A stretch of DNA of 64,000 nt from Amycolatopsis aidingensis (GTDB lineage: Bacteria; Actinomycetota; Actinomycetes; Mycobacteriales; Pseudonocardiaceae), in the NCBI RefSeq assembly GCF_018885265.1, contig NZ_CP076538.1, forward strand, positions 6,360,001 to 6,424,000, given 5' to 3'. Of the stretch, positions 8,492-18,095 are shown piece after piece. Position numbers and translations under genes: made by a program. Numbering within the stretch: position 1 is the first letter of the stretch; each line of letters opens with the position of its first letter. The notes beneath the pieces are model-generated. The model was not told the origin of the DNA and did no database searches. It saw only the letters and a program-made list of their open reading frames with translations.

Positions 8492-11038
8492 CTAGGCCGC
8501 GCGGCGTGGATCCGTAGTGGGCTGCCTGGCTTGGCCCGATGTGTTGTCGATGCTGGTGACGGGCGGGCGGGTGTTGACCCTGGCCGCTTTGCGGATTGTC
8601 TTGGCGGGTCCGGGAATCGCGGGCGGCAGTTTCTCGGTGACCGCGGTGAACGGCGGTGCTTCCTCGCCACCCAGGACGAGTCGTGCAGCGACGTGATAGA
8701 CACCGAGGTTAGACAGGTCGTGATCAGAAAGCTGCGGCATGGTGTGCCGGGCCAGCCGCTTCGCGTCTTCGGGACTGGCGTTAAAGAAGATCTTCGACCG
8801 AGCGTTGGTGCTGATGCCCTCTTCGAGCTCGTTCGGTAGCTGTCCGAGGTACTGATGCGCCAAGGTCATCGACAGGCGGTAGCCCCTTGCCTCAGCCAAC
8901 ATGTCTTCGAGTGGATAAGCCAAATTCAGAAAATTGTGGCACTCGTCGACGTACAAGCCGCAGTCACGACGTTGACGCTGCGGGATGCGGGCTCGGCGGG
9001 TGGCGGCTTGCCAGGTGCGGGCGACGACGATCGAGCCGACCAGTCGTGCGGTTTCCATGCCCAGGGCGTCGCGGGCGATCCGGACCAGGCAGATGCCGCC
9101 GGTGTTGAGCACTTCGTCCATGTCGACGGTGGAGGTGCCGCCTGCGATGGCGGCGCGGACGAAGGGTCGTAGGAGGAAGCCGCGGATTTTGTTCATCAGT
9201 GGCGCGGTCACTTGCGCGCGGCTGGCTTCGGAGAGGTCATCGTACCAGGACCAGAAGCCTTTGAGCACGTCGTCGTCGATCTGGCCGCAGGCCCGAGCTC
9301 GGAACGCCGGCACCGTGAGCAGTTTGGGCAGATCGACCAAGGTCGGCGTGCCGGGCATCGCGGTCAGGGTGAGCAACCCGGCGCGGAGGATGTCGTCGGT
9401 GCGCGGCCCCCACGAGGAGGCGTAGATCCGGGAGAAGATCGACACGAGGTTGTCGACCGCGCGGGCCTTGTCCGCTCCTTCCAAGGGGTTGAGCACGGGC
9501 GGGCGGGCGCGTGAGTCGGCGTCGAACAGCACGGCCTTCTCGCCGAGTTCCTCGGGCAAACGCATCAGGATGTCCGAGACGAGGTCGCCTTTCGGGTCGA
9601 CCACGACCACGCCGCGGCCAGCTTCGGCGTCGGTGAGGATCATCCGGGCCATCAGCTCGGACTTGCCGGAGCCGGTGGCGCCGAGGATGTGCAGGTGGTG
9701 GCGGGCGTCGGCGACGTGCAGCCCGACCGGACGAGAGTGCCCGGAGTCCGACAGCCCGAGCGGCTTGATCTGCTCGCCGGTCGTGGCGATGCCCGGCGGG
9801 GGCGGCACGGCCTTCGCGCCGGCCCGCTGCAGGCCAGGGGTGGCTTCGTCGATCGGCAGGTGCGCGATCGCGGCCAGCTCCGGGATCGAGAGCAGGTCGC
9901 CCTTGTCGAGCCGGCGTTCGGCCAGTACGGCGACCGGGTCGTGGCGCAGCCGGACCCGGTGGTAATAGTTGTATTCGGAGTAGGCGGCGAACGCTGAGGC
10001 GATCGCGTGGCTGCGGCCCCGCAGCACCTCCCGTACCGCCTGGACCTCGCCCGAGGTGGCGTCCTTGGGGACGGTGGTGGCCACGGCGTAGCGGATGCGG
10101 GTCTCGAACTGGTTGGCACGTAGCTTCTCCACGACCGCGCGGTCTTGGGCGGCGTACTCCAGGCTGGTCTGCCGATCCAGCCCCGACGTCCGTGTGCTGG
10201 TGGACGGCTTCGGGGTCTTGCCGGGCGTGAGGACGTCGAGCAGCCGGCCGACCAGGTGGACCGAGCCCCCCGCGTGCACGCGCCGGGCCGCGCGGCGCGC
10301 CTTGGTGACCCGGTGGCCGGCGACCGGGCGGGCGAGGATCTGCACGCAGGCTCGTTCGTGCGGGCCGAGCCCGACTGGCGCGCCGAGCATCGCGCGGATC
10401 GGGTCAGCCGGATGGTCGGTGCGGATCGGCAGTGCCTCTGAGCGCGCCAGCCGTAGCTCGCCGCCGACCGCTTCGATCTGCCGGCCTGCCGCTGCGGTGG
10501 TCGGGATCGGGGGCTTGGCGGGGGTGGTGCGGGTGTGTGCGCCGGGCCAGGCGGCCTCGATCGCGCGCTCGACCATGCCGGGCGGTACGAGGCCGGGCAC
10601 CCACAGCCGGATCTGCACGCCGTCGTCGGTGAAGGTCAGCTCGAAGGCCAGATGTGGCTGCCCGCCGAAGCGGCGCAGCCACCCCGGCCGCAGCAGGCCA
10701 ACCAGGTTGGACCACACGGTGATTGCCCCGGACGGGTCGACCGTGGGCGGTGCCAGCACGGTCACCAGCCGAGCATCGGTAGCCAGGCGCTGGTGGTAGC
10801 GGCGGCGCCACCGGCGCCGTGCGACGACCGCGGCGGTGACGGCGACCGCGAGCACCGGCCCGACGATCGGGCCCCACGTGAGGGCGAGGTCGCGCAGGTG
10901 GGCCAGCAGGTTCTGGAACGCACCGAGCGGGTCGCGCAGGTAGTCGCCCATCGGTGAGGCGAGCACATCCACTGCCGGTTCGGCGTGCGGATGGGCGGCG
11001 ACGGAAGCAACGGGTACGGCGGTGATCGACAAGGACAT
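8492..11038 (-). CDS. VirD4/TraG-like type IV coupling ATPase
   Basis: 848 residues. ATG 11038 is chosen because GGAGG stands 7 nt before it; a longer open frame upstream only shadows the next gene. One or two membrane segments lie at about residues 45-70. The ATPase core has Walker A GATGSGKSE, a VVVDPKGDLVSDIL strand, Walker B GLYVDECHNFL, and LAHQYLGQLP with the sensor Gln, all typical of VirD4/TraG/TrwB coupling proteins. It would link the processed DNA to the secretion channel at the inner membrane and pump it. Placed between the GP88 and replication-relaxation genes in the leftward operon. Confidence 0.9.
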   Translation of the reverse strand: MSLSITAVPVASVAAHPHAEPAVDVLASPMGDYLRDPLGAFQNLLAHLRDLALTWGPIVGPVLAVAVTAAVVARRRWRRRYHQRLATDARLVTVLAPPTVDPSGAITVWSNLVGLLRPGWLRRFGGQPHLAFELTFTDDGVQIRLWVPGLVPPGMVERAIEAAWPGAHTRTTPAKPPIPTTAAAGRQIEAVGGELRLARSEALPIRTDHPADPIRAMLGAPVGLGPHERACVQILARPVAGHRVTKARRAARRVHAGGSVHLVGRLLDVLTPGKTPKPSTSTRTSGLDRQTSLEYAAQDRAVVEKLRANQFETRIRYAVATTVPKDATSGEVQAVREVLRGRSHAIASAFAAYSEYNYYHRVRLRHDPVAVLAERRLDKGDLLSIPELAAIAHLPIDEATPGLQRAGAKAVPPPPGIATTGEQIKPLGLSDSGHSRPVGLHVADARHHLHILGATGSGKSELMARMILTDAEAGRGVVVVDPKGDLVSDILMRLPEELGEKAVLFDADSRARPPVLNPLEGADKARAVDNLVSIFSRIYASSWGPRTDDILRAGLLTLTAMPGTPTLVDLPKLLTVPAFRARACGQIDDDVLKGFWSWYDDLSEASRAQVTAPLMNKIRGFLLRPFVRAAIAGGTSTVDMDEVLNTGGICLVRIARDALGMETARLVGSIVVARTWQAATRRARIPQRQRRDCGLYVDECHNFLNLAYPLEDMLAEARGYRLSMTLAHQYLGQLPNELEEGISTNARSKIFFNASPEDAKRLARHTMPQLSDHDLSNLGVYHVAARLVLGGEEAPPFTAVTEKLPPAIPGPAKTIRKAARVNTRPPVTSIDNTSGQARQPTTDPRRAA

Positions 11039-11091
11039 TGGGGGACCTCCCCACGGAGACGGCGACAGAGGGCATGGACTGCGGAGGTGGG

Positions 11092-11946
11092 TCAGGCCGC
11101 TCGCGGCTGATCGACCTGGACCTGGATCGGGGCGCGGTCGGTCGCGGCGGGCTGCTGGGCCGAGTCGGGGCGTGTGTTGTCGGCGACCAGGCGCAGATGC
11201 CGACGGCCCCGACGGGTGGCGCGTTCGGCGTCGACTTCGGCCTGCCATTCGGAGAACCGGCGACCGGCCAGTCGCTTCAGGTAGGCGGGAATGCGGTTGG
11301 CTGGCACCCCGACCAGCCGCGGGCCGAGCACTGCGAGCAGGTCGCTGGCTTCCTGCGAGGCCCACCCCGCTGCGGCGATCGAGTCCTCGTCGGGAAACAC
11401 ATCGGCCACCCGGTCGACAGCGGGATTCAGCGCGGCATCCTGTGTCCCGCCGTAGGAATAGACCCAGAGGAAATTCGGAGGCGGGTCCGGTTCTGTTAGG
11501 CGACGAAAGCGGTCGACCTCTTTCGTGTATGCATAGAAGTTGACGTCTGGACGCGCACGGAAGATGCGGAGCCACGCCTGAAGGTACTCGTCGCTGAAGA
11601 AATCGCCGCTGTCATGAATTCTGATCCAGGCGCCGTGGAATTTGGCCGCGCCGAGTTCGGCGATCATGGCGGTCTGCCAGCCGTCCAGGTCGTCGAGGAC
11701 GAACATCAGGTTCGCTTGATGTTTGGCGCGGACGACCGGCCATGTGTAGGTGCCGTGGCGGGCGTAGCACGCCTGGGCGCAGATTCCGGCCGACGGACAT
11801 GTGTTGTAGGTTCGGCCATCGGCCAGTCGGCCGGCCCACGCGGGCAGCGACCAGTTCCACACGCCGATCTGCTTCATCTCGCTGTTCTGGGTGAGCAGTC
11901 GGGTAGGACGACAGACGGTTCCGGAATCAGGATTAATTGCCAACAT
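11092..11946 (-). CDS. GP88-family protein
   Basis: 284 residues. The protein carries a cysteine cluster CPSAGICAQACYARHG near residue 50 and the conserved IRIHDSGDFFSDEYLQAW and NFYAYTKEV segments of the phage 'gene 88' (GP88) family. The family is found in actinophages and mobile elements; its activity is not established. The three spaced Cys suggest metal or iron-sulfur binding, which is inference. The C-terminal 60 residues are basic and probably disordered. It sits in the transfer operon, 53 nt ahead of the coupling-protein gene, so a role in DNA processing or modification during transfer is possible. Confidence 0.75.
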   Translation of the reverse strand: MLAINPDSGTVCRPTRLLTQNSEMKQIGVWNWSLPAWAGRLADGRTYNTCPSAGICAQACYARHGTYTWPVVRAKHQANLMFVLDDLDGWQTAMIAELGAAKFHGAWIRIHDSGDFFSDEYLQAWLRIFRARPDVNFYAYTKEVDRFRRLTEPDPPPNFLWVYSYGGTQDAALNPAVDRVADVFPDEDSIAAAGWASQEASDLLAVLGPRLVGVPANRIPAYLKRLAGRRFSEWQAEVDAERATRRGRRHLRLVADNTRPDSAQQPAATDRAPIQVQVDQPRAA

Positions 11947-12101
11947 GACTATCCCCTTTAGTGAAATTCGTCAATGGACAGGTCTAATGCAGGAAAGTGT
12001 GGGTCGCGATGCGACTGGGAGGTGTCGAGTTTGCGCTGCGAAGCCGTGTCGCTGTCGGAGACGTTCGAGACTCCGACTTCGTGCGGAGTGGACGGGCGTT
12101 G

Positions 12102-12371
12102 TCAGCGTGATCGAGGCACGTCGTGATCGGAATATTCGTCGGGTGTCAGCGTGATCACAAACTTGAGGCTCCTGGTATCTCGACGGTGTTCCCAGATCTC
12201 GATGGCGGCACCAATCGACACCAGGACGACAATGCCGAGATAGACCACAAGGGACTGGATTGGCCAGTGTGCGACAACGGCGATCAGGATGATGAACAGT
12301 CCCAGGCGAAGTAGGAGTGCCAGCGCGCGTCGGCCGGATGAAGAATTGCCGTTTATTCGTTGAGATTGCAT
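12102..12371 (-). CDS. Small two-helix membrane protein
   Basis: 89 residues from ATG 12371, preceded by AAGGAG at a good distance. Two adjacent hydrophobic segments (ALLLRLGLFIILIAVVAHW and SLVVYLGIVVLVSIGAAIEI) make a hairpin, with basic ends. No family recognised. Its place between the VirB4-like ATPase and GP88 genes suggests a small subunit of the conjugation apparatus (VirB3- or entry-exclusion-like), but similarity cannot show this. Confidence 0.65.
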   Translation of the reverse strand: MQSQRINGNSSSGRRALALLLRLGLFIILIAVVAHWPIQSLVVYLGIVVLVSIGAAIEIWEHRRDTRSLKFVITLTPDEYSDHDVPRSR

Positions 12372-12436
12372 GATGAACTCCTTGAATAGGCTTATCGATA
12401 CGGTTACCTTGGTGCGGGTTATCACTTGGTGTCGTT

Positions 12437-14347
12437 CTATGCGGCGTCGAGTTCGATCTGCGAGGCGCCGTCATCGTCGAACGAGTCCGCGATTCCAGTG
12501 GTGTCGTCCGAGCCGAGTTCGACGAAGGAGTTCTCGTTTCCTGACAAGGTGTCGGAATACTCGGCGAGTTCTGCGGGGTTGGACGTGACCAGGTGGTGCT
12601 CGACCGGTGAGGCGATGGACTGGAAGGCCACCCGCTGCGTCCCGGTCGACAAGAGACCCTGGCCCCGATCCGCGGAAAGCAGGAACTGTCGCTCGCCCAT
12701 GGAGAGGTCGAAGGTTCGGGTGATGTCGTCGATCGCCTGCGAGGCTTGCCGTAGCAGGATCTGGGTCGCGGCATTCGCGACCACTGCTTTACCCAGGTCT
12801 GAGCCCAGCACGTCGGCGGTGTCTTGGGTGGCCACGGTGAGCCCGGCCCATTGCTTCCGTGAGGCTTTGGCCATGCGGAACAGGAACTCGGCCCCGGCGG
12901 GCTCCTTCATGAGCAGCCAGGCTTCGTCGACGACGACCAGCCGTGGCTTGCGGATGGCCGGATGGCTCACCTGCCGCCATACCGCGTCCAGGGTCAGCAG
13001 GGTGCCGATGGGCTTGAGTTCGTCGGCGAGATCCCGCAGCGAGAACACGACCAAATGCCCCTCTGGTCGCGTCGTCGTGGGGCCGGAGAACAGCCCGGAG
13101 AACGCACCGGTGACGTACGGGTGCAGCCGGGCCGCCAGCTCGACGCCTGCCGTGTCGCCGCTGTCGGCGAGCACCTCGGCGAGGTCGGCCAGCAGCGGCG
13201 CTGGGCGCGTCCAGGTCCGCGGGTCTGATGTGATGCCGACGCGCTGGTAGGTCGCGGTGATCGCCCGGTCCAACGCGGCCCGCTCGGTCGCCGCGAGCTC
13301 GCTGCCCAATAGCACCGTGATGACGGTGTGCAGGAACAGCGACCGACGGATCAGTGCGTCGCGGGGCGCGGTGCGACGACCGTCGGGGCGGGTGTGGATC
13401 GGCAGGTCCATGGGGTTGAGGCGGACCTGCTCGGCGCCGACGTGGACGTAGGTGCCGCCGACTGCGGCGGCCAGCCGGGCGTACTCGTCCTCCGGGTCGA
13501 TGACATGGATCTCGGTCCCCCGGTACAGCGAGCGCAGCAACTCCAACTTCACCAGGTAGCTCTTGCCCGCGCCGGAGCGGCCGAGGATCACCGAGTTGTG
13601 GTTGTCCAGCGCGAACCGGTCGTGGTGGACCAAGCCCTGGCTTCCGACGTTGAAGCCGTAGAGCACGCCGGTTGGCGCGCCCACGGATGTCGGATCGGGT
13701 GGGGGCAGGTCCGGCGAGGTGAACGGGAATGCGGCACCCAACGCCGAGGTGTCGAAGGTGCGGCGCATGCCGACCAGGTCCAGGCCCATCGGCAGGCTGG
13801 TGATCCAGCCTTGCAGGCTGCGGTAGGTGGTGGGTTTGCAGTCCAGTAGCAGCGACGCCGCCAGCGACCGGATAGCGGCGACTTCGTCACTGAGGGCTTG
13901 TTCGGTGGGGGCGTGCACCGTCAGGTACAGGCCGAGCCGGTAGAGCTTGCCTTCGCCGCGGGCGACCCGTGCGGACAGGTCGTAGGCGTCCTCGGTGGCC
14001 GCTTCGACGTGCGGGTCGATCAGCCGTCCCTTCTCGCTCGTGTGCCGCCGCCCGGACTCCAGTTTCGACAGCTGCTTCTTGAGCCGGTTCGCTGCGGTGA
14101 CCGGGTCGATCGGCTCGATGTGCAGGCTGACGTCGACGCGTCCGGGGTAGGTCAGCAGCGGCTGCAACCAACCGGGGTGCACCTCGCGCGGGTAGCCGAC
14201 AACCGCGAAGCTGGCGACCCATTCGCCTCCGACTTCCAGCGCGCGGGGCCGCACGGAAATGGCGTCCGGGGTGAACGCGCCGGCCCGCCCGAGCGGCGGC
14301 TGCGCGACCGGTGTCTTCTGGCCGCGGCGCTTGGCCTTGGTTCTCAT
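12437..14347 (-). CDS. VirB4-like conjugation ATPase
   Basis: 636 residues from ATG 14347, with GGAGG upstream; a much longer open frame through neighbouring genes is a shadow. The N-terminal half (VASFAVVGYPREVHPGWLQP) is of the actinobacterial SCO6880/TraC-like type. The ATPase half has Walker A GRSGAGKSYLVK, EIHVIDPEDEY, Walker B RLVVVDEAWLLM and TVATQDTADVLGSDLG. It energises assembly and DNA transport in type IV secretion. The gene lies 5 nt downstream of the PrgI-like gene, so the two are co-translated neighbours. Confidence 0.9.
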   Translation of the reverse strand: MRTKAKRRGQKTPVAQPPLGRAGAFTPDAISVRPRALEVGGEWVASFAVVGYPREVHPGWLQPLLTYPGRVDVSLHIEPIDPVTAANRLKKQLSKLESGRRHTSEKGRLIDPHVEAATEDAYDLSARVARGEGKLYRLGLYLTVHAPTEQALSDEVAAIRSLAASLLLDCKPTTYRSLQGWITSLPMGLDLVGMRRTFDTSALGAAFPFTSPDLPPPDPTSVGAPTGVLYGFNVGSQGLVHHDRFALDNHNSVILGRSGAGKSYLVKLELLRSLYRGTEIHVIDPEDEYARLAAAVGGTYVHVGAEQVRLNPMDLPIHTRPDGRRTAPRDALIRRSLFLHTVITVLLGSELAATERAALDRAITATYQRVGITSDPRTWTRPAPLLADLAEVLADSGDTAGVELAARLHPYVTGAFSGLFSGPTTTRPEGHLVVFSLRDLADELKPIGTLLTLDAVWRQVSHPAIRKPRLVVVDEAWLLMKEPAGAEFLFRMAKASRKQWAGLTVATQDTADVLGSDLGKAVVANAATQILLRQASQAIDDITRTFDLSMGERQFLLSADRGQGLLSTGTQRVAFQSIASPVEHHLVTSNPAELAEYSDTLSGNENSFVELGSDDTTGIADSFDDDGASQIELDAA

Positions 14348-14352
14348 CGGCG

Positions 14353-15573
14353 CTACCTCCTCGCTGGGTTGTCGTAGTCGTCGGCGTCCTCGGCGTCCTC
14401 GGCGTCGTCGAAGTCGTCGTCCCAGGCGTCCTCGCCGTCGGGGAACTCGTCGGCGGCAGTGAACACCGAGTGGCCGAACGCGGTGGTGTCCCAGCCTTCG
14501 TCCGGTGCGGTGGTGATGACCTCGTCCGCCCCGGCCAGCCACGCGGTCGGCGGGATCAGCGAGTCCGGGTTGCACGCCGCGGCGAGCACCGCGGTGGCCT
14601 GCCCGGCATCCAGTGGGGTGACTGTGATCCCGGACGGGGAGAGCAACTCGACCGCCTCGCCGAGCCGCCGCACGAGCCGGGCTTCGGCAGCCCTGCGGGT
14701 GGCCTCGTCGACCAAGACGGCCCGCTTGGCGGCCTTGCGTTTCGCGGTCAACGCCGCCAGCGGCGAGGCGCCGCCGAGCCCGTCGGTTGGGCTGCTGGTG
14801 AGTAGCGGTTCGCGCAGGATCAGCAGGACCTGGCGGCGCAGCAGGTCGGTGGCGCGGCCGAGCTGGTCGAGGTACTCGGCGTGTTCGCGCGCCGCCTGTT
14901 CCAGTGCTGGGTGCGGCAGGCCGCCGGCCTGGTCGCGGAGCTCGGCGATTTGCCCGGACAGGTCCAGTCGCTCGGCGCGGACCAGGACCTGCACCGGCGC
15001 GGTGAGCGAGTGCAGGTACCGCCCGAAGGAGGCGACGAGGGACTCTTGTTCGGCCGGGGTGCGGAGCCCGAAGTTGATCGTGGAGCAGACCGCGACTACG
15101 GCTACGCCGTCGCGGCCGAGGTCGATGACGCCGGTGTCGGTGACGGCCTCGGCGGGCAGCCGCAGCGCGGCCGGCGACACCGTCGACGCTGCGGTGCCCG
15201 CGCTGTTCTTGCCTTTGTCGCTGCCCTTGGAGTTGGTGCTCGCGACGTGGCCCAGCCACTCGGGGGCGGGACGGATGCCTTCCGGCGCGGCTACTCGGTG
15301 CTGGGGGCTCATCCGCTGCCGCAGCGCTGCGAGGACCAGCCGATCCAGGGTGATGCCGTCGCGCTGCCCCAGCGCGAGGAACGCGGCGGTCACCCCGATC
15401 GGGATGGCGACGATGAGGAACACGGCCAAGGGCACAAGCTCGCTGGTGATCGTGTACGTCCCGTACAGCACGATCCCGGTCACCGCGAGGATGAGCAGCT
15501 GACGACCGGTCAGCGGGCCGATTACCCGGTCCTCGCGATCGACGTCGGCGGGAATCCTGACGGGCTGACTCAT
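14353..15573 (-). CDS. PrgI/SCO6880-like type IV secretion membrane protein
   Basis: 406 residues from ATG 15573, overlapping the stop of the upstream gene by 4 nt. The N-terminus (RIPADVDREDRVIGPLTGRQ) followed by two close membrane helices (LLILAVTGIVLYGTYTI; LAVFLIVAIPIGVTAAFLAL) is the PrgI-family signature, equivalent to VirB3. The remaining 300 residues form a soluble domain of unknown role, ending in a very acidic tail. In Gram-positive elements PrgI-type proteins partner the VirB4 ATPase, whose gene follows directly. Confidence 0.8.
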   Translation of the reverse strand: MSQPVRIPADVDREDRVIGPLTGRQLLILAVTGIVLYGTYTITSELVPLAVFLIVAIPIGVTAAFLALGQRDGITLDRLVLAALRQRMSPQHRVAAPEGIRPAPEWLGHVASTNSKGSDKGKNSAGTAASTVSPAALRLPAEAVTDTGVIDLGRDGVAVVAVCSTINFGLRTPAEQESLVASFGRYLHSLTAPVQVLVRAERLDLSGQIAELRDQAGGLPHPALEQAAREHAEYLDQLGRATDLLRRQVLLILREPLLTSSPTDGLGGASPLAALTAKRKAAKRAVLVDEATRRAAEARLVRRLGEAVELLSPSGITVTPLDAGQATAVLAAACNPDSLIPPTAWLAGADEVITTAPDEGWDTTAFGHSVFTAADEFPDGEDAWDDDFDDAEDAEDADDYDNPARR

Positions 15574-17564
15574 TTCCCTTCACCTCCTCCTGGGGCGGGT
15601 TTCGGTGCCCGGAACATCGGCGGCGGAGCTGACTGCGTGCGCCGGTAGGCGTCGCCGATGCGGGGCTCGGGCTGCGCCTGTCGGAACGTCGGTGCTGCGG
15701 GCGGGCCCGTCGGCCTGACCGGTGGGGACGGCTGCGGCGCTGGCGGCGTGGCAGGTCGGAATTGCAGTTGCGGGGGCACCGACGCGGTGCGGATCGGGCG
15801 GGCCGGTGGCGGGGTGGCGCCGCGTCGACGCGGCTCCCCGGCGGCTTGGAATCGGGGTGCCGATCCCGGCCGCTGCCCTCGCCGTGGCGTGGGCGTGGCG
15901 GGCGTGGGTGCGGAACTGAACTCAGGAGGCATGGCTGGTCCCTGGTTCGCCGGGGTGACGGCGGGGTCGTGGGTGGGGTCTTGCGGTGTGGGCTGCAGGA
16001 ACTGCGGCGCCTGCGAGGGCAGCCGCGACCGGCGGGCCGCGCGGGTGCGCTCGGCGTCCTGGGCGGCCTGGAGCCGCTTGTTGACCATCTCCGGGGTCGG
16101 CGCGAGGCGCGGCTGCGCAGGCCACGGCGGATTCGCCGACGCACCGCCACCGCGGCCACCCCCACCACTGCCCCCGCGGGTCTTCGCGGCACCGGCGGCG
16201 CCGGTCTTGCCGAACGCCCCGGTCTTGCCGGCGACCATGCCGAAGGTCTTCGCCGCGATGTACGCACGGACGAGACCGCCGAGGAGCGAGCGCCCCGAGC
16301 TGACCTTGACTGCCTTCAGCAACCAGAACGGGATCTTGAACAGGATGAAGAACAGCGCGATGGCGGCGACCAGCGTGCCGAGCGCGGACAGCGTCGAGCC
16401 GAACAGATGCACGCCGCCGGACAGGAACGTGCGCACCGCAGTGATCAGCACCAGCGCCTGGGCCACCTGGATGCCGAGCACCGCCACGAGCGCCTTCCAC
16501 CACCAGCGGGCTAGCGGGTCGGTGTGCGGCAGCGCGTGGAACATCAGGAACAGCGGCCCGCTGATGATCAAGACGAGGGTGATGACGATCCGGACCACGT
16601 AGACGACCAGGAGGCCCAGGCCCAGTACCACGAGCACGAGGCCGACGAGGATGATGAACAGCCCGCCGGTGGCGATGCCCGCAACCGCCTCCTCCAGGGT
16701 GCTGCCCAGCGAGGGCGCGTTCACCCCGTTGCCGAGGATGCCCAGGGTCAGGCCGTTGGCCAGTCGGATGAGCTTGTCGGCGAAGAACAGCGACAGCGCC
16801 GAGGCCACGAATGCGATCGGGATCCGAGGGCCGATCTCCTTGATCGAGTAGCGCCCCTGCAGGCTCTCGTGCCCCATCACGACGATGCCGCCGAGGAGGA
16901 TGAGCAGGCCGTAGGCGGCGACCACGATCTCCCACGAGTTGTTCCACAACTCACCGATGCCGGGCAGGTCGCTGATCGTCGGCGTGGACAGCGCGGTGTG
17001 CCCGATCAGATCCAGGATCGGTGAGAGGGCGGCGTCGACGACGCTACGGAACGCCGAGTTGATGGCCTCGGTGATGCAGGCGCCGATGTCGGTGATGCCG
17101 CAGTCCGAGTCGTCCTCGCCGCTGCCGGTGCCGGGCTCCTGCGGGTCGGTGTTCGGCGGCGGTGTGGTCGGCTGCGGGATGCAGTCCTCACCGGTGCACG
17201 GCGTGGTCGGCGCTGGCGACGACGGCTGGGCAGGCGTGGTTGGTGCTGGGGGCGCCGGTAGGGGCGGTGTGGGAGCCGGAGCACAGGGGATCGGCCGCGG
17301 ATCAGGGCCTGAGCAAGGGTCGGGTTGCGGTGTGGTCGGCTGCGCCGAGGCGCTCACCGTGAGGAGGAGGCCGGCCAGGAGCACGACGATGCTCAGCGCC
17401 AGCATCAAGCCCGCGCGCCAGCGCCGCGACCGACCGGTCGGCGGCCGGTCGGCGCTGGCGCCGGAGGCCGAGGAGAGCATCGCTCGGTCCGCGGCGGCAG
17501 CAGTCTCGACCCGGCCGCCGGACCGGCGGTGCGGGCGAACCGTGGGCGGAGTGCTGACGGCCAT
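15570..17564 (-). CDS. VirB6/TrbL-like polytopic channel protein
   Basis: 664 residues from ATG 17564. A membrane helix at about 50-72 is followed by a long Pro/Thr-rich extracellular stretch, then about seven hydrophobic segments between residues 190 and 430 (for example LLILLGGIVVMGH, GGLFIILVGLVLVVLGLGLL, LVAAIALFFILFKIPFWLLK). The C-terminal 230 residues are Pro/Arg/Gln-rich and cytoplasmic. This arrangement fits the VirB6/TrbL channel component of actinobacterial conjugative systems. It lies 3 nt downstream of the pilin-like gene and overlaps the PrgI-like gene. Confidence 0.8.
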   Translation of the reverse strand: MAVSTPPTVRPHRRSGGRVETAAAADRAMLSSASGASADRPPTGRSRRWRAGLMLALSIVVLLAGLLLTVSASAQPTTPQPDPCSGPDPRPIPCAPAPTPPLPAPPAPTTPAQPSSPAPTTPCTGEDCIPQPTTPPPNTDPQEPGTGSGEDDSDCGITDIGACITEAINSAFRSVVDAALSPILDLIGHTALSTPTISDLPGIGELWNNSWEIVVAAYGLLILLGGIVVMGHESLQGRYSIKEIGPRIPIAFVASALSLFFADKLIRLANGLTLGILGNGVNAPSLGSTLEEAVAGIATGGLFIILVGLVLVVLGLGLLVVYVVRIVITLVLIISGPLFLMFHALPHTDPLARWWWKALVAVLGIQVAQALVLITAVRTFLSGGVHLFGSTLSALGTLVAAIALFFILFKIPFWLLKAVKVSSGRSLLGGLVRAYIAAKTFGMVAGKTGAFGKTGAAGAAKTRGGSGGGGRGGGASANPPWPAQPRLAPTPEMVNKRLQAAQDAERTRAARRSRLPSQAPQFLQPTPQDPTHDPAVTPANQGPAMPPEFSSAPTPATPTPRRGQRPGSAPRFQAAGEPRRRGATPPPARPIRTASVPPQLQFRPATPPAPQPSPPVRPTGPPAAPTFRQAQPEPRIGDAYRRTQSAPPPMFRAPKPAPGGGEGK

Positions 17565-17567
17565 CGG

Positions 17568-18095
17568 TCAGGCCCCCACGATCCCTTTGAGGACCTCCAC
17601 GACCAGCGGCGCCAGCGCCGCCAGCCCATAGCCCCACCCAGCGGACTTGAACGCGGTCTTCGCCTTCTCGACCTCGCCGGGATCGCCGCCGCCCATCACG
17701 TAGCGAACCCCGCCGATGGACAGGAACACCGTCGCGAGACCCGCGAGGATGCCCATGATCCAGTTGCGGACGTTGTTCAGCACGGTGGTCACCGAGTCCG
17801 CGAGCGCGAGCACTACGACATCGGCGTGGGCCGTGGCCGTCGTTGTCGACGCGGTCAGCGCGAGTGCCAGAGCCGCGATCTCGACGACCAGCAGGGACCG
17901 GCGCGCACGCCTCGCTCCGGACTTGCGGCCGAACGCAGTCATCGGAGCGCTGGAAGGTACGTGGCGGGTGGACTCCGGTGGCACACACGGCGTCGCCGAG
18001 GGGGCCGGGGACTGTGACGGGGACTGCGGGCGGCCGTCGGGGCGGGTGCGGCGGGGCTGAACCGCGGCGGTCGGGAAACGAGCAATCAGGCGCAT
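17568..18095 (-). CDS. VirB2/TrbC pilin-like membrane protein
   Basis: 175 residues from ATG 18095, with GGAGGT 7 nt upstream; the inner ATG 17942 has no ribosome-binding site. A proline-rich basic leader of about 50 residues is unusual. Then come a signal-like helix (SLLVVEIAALALALTASTTT, with AHA before the mature part) and two hydrophobic segments (IMGILAGLATVFLSIGGVRYV and GYGLAALAPLVVEVLKGIVG), as in VirB2/TrbC pilins. The start overlaps the end of the preceding gene by 10 nt. A conserved 33-nt element lies 45 nt before its ATG. Confidence 0.75.
   Translation of the reverse strand: MRLIARFPTAAVQPRRTRPDGRPQSPSQSPAPSATPCVPPESTRHVPSSAPMTAFGRKSGARRARRSLLVVEIAALALALTASTTTATAHADVVVLALADSVTTVLNNVRNWIMGILAGLATVFLSIGGVRYVMGGGDPGEVEKAKTAFKSAGWGYGLAALAPLVVEVLKGIVGA

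Noticed and set aside
8492..11575. A 1027-codon start for the coupling protein
   Set aside because: The first 179 codons are antisense-like, low-complexity and overlap the GP88 gene; ATG 11038 has a good ribosome-binding site.
12437..16267. A 1276-codon open frame on the minus strand
   Set aside because: Only the part from ATG 14347 has conjugation-ATPase motifs; the upstream 640 codons are an Arg/Pro-rich shadow of the PrgI- and VirB6-like genes.
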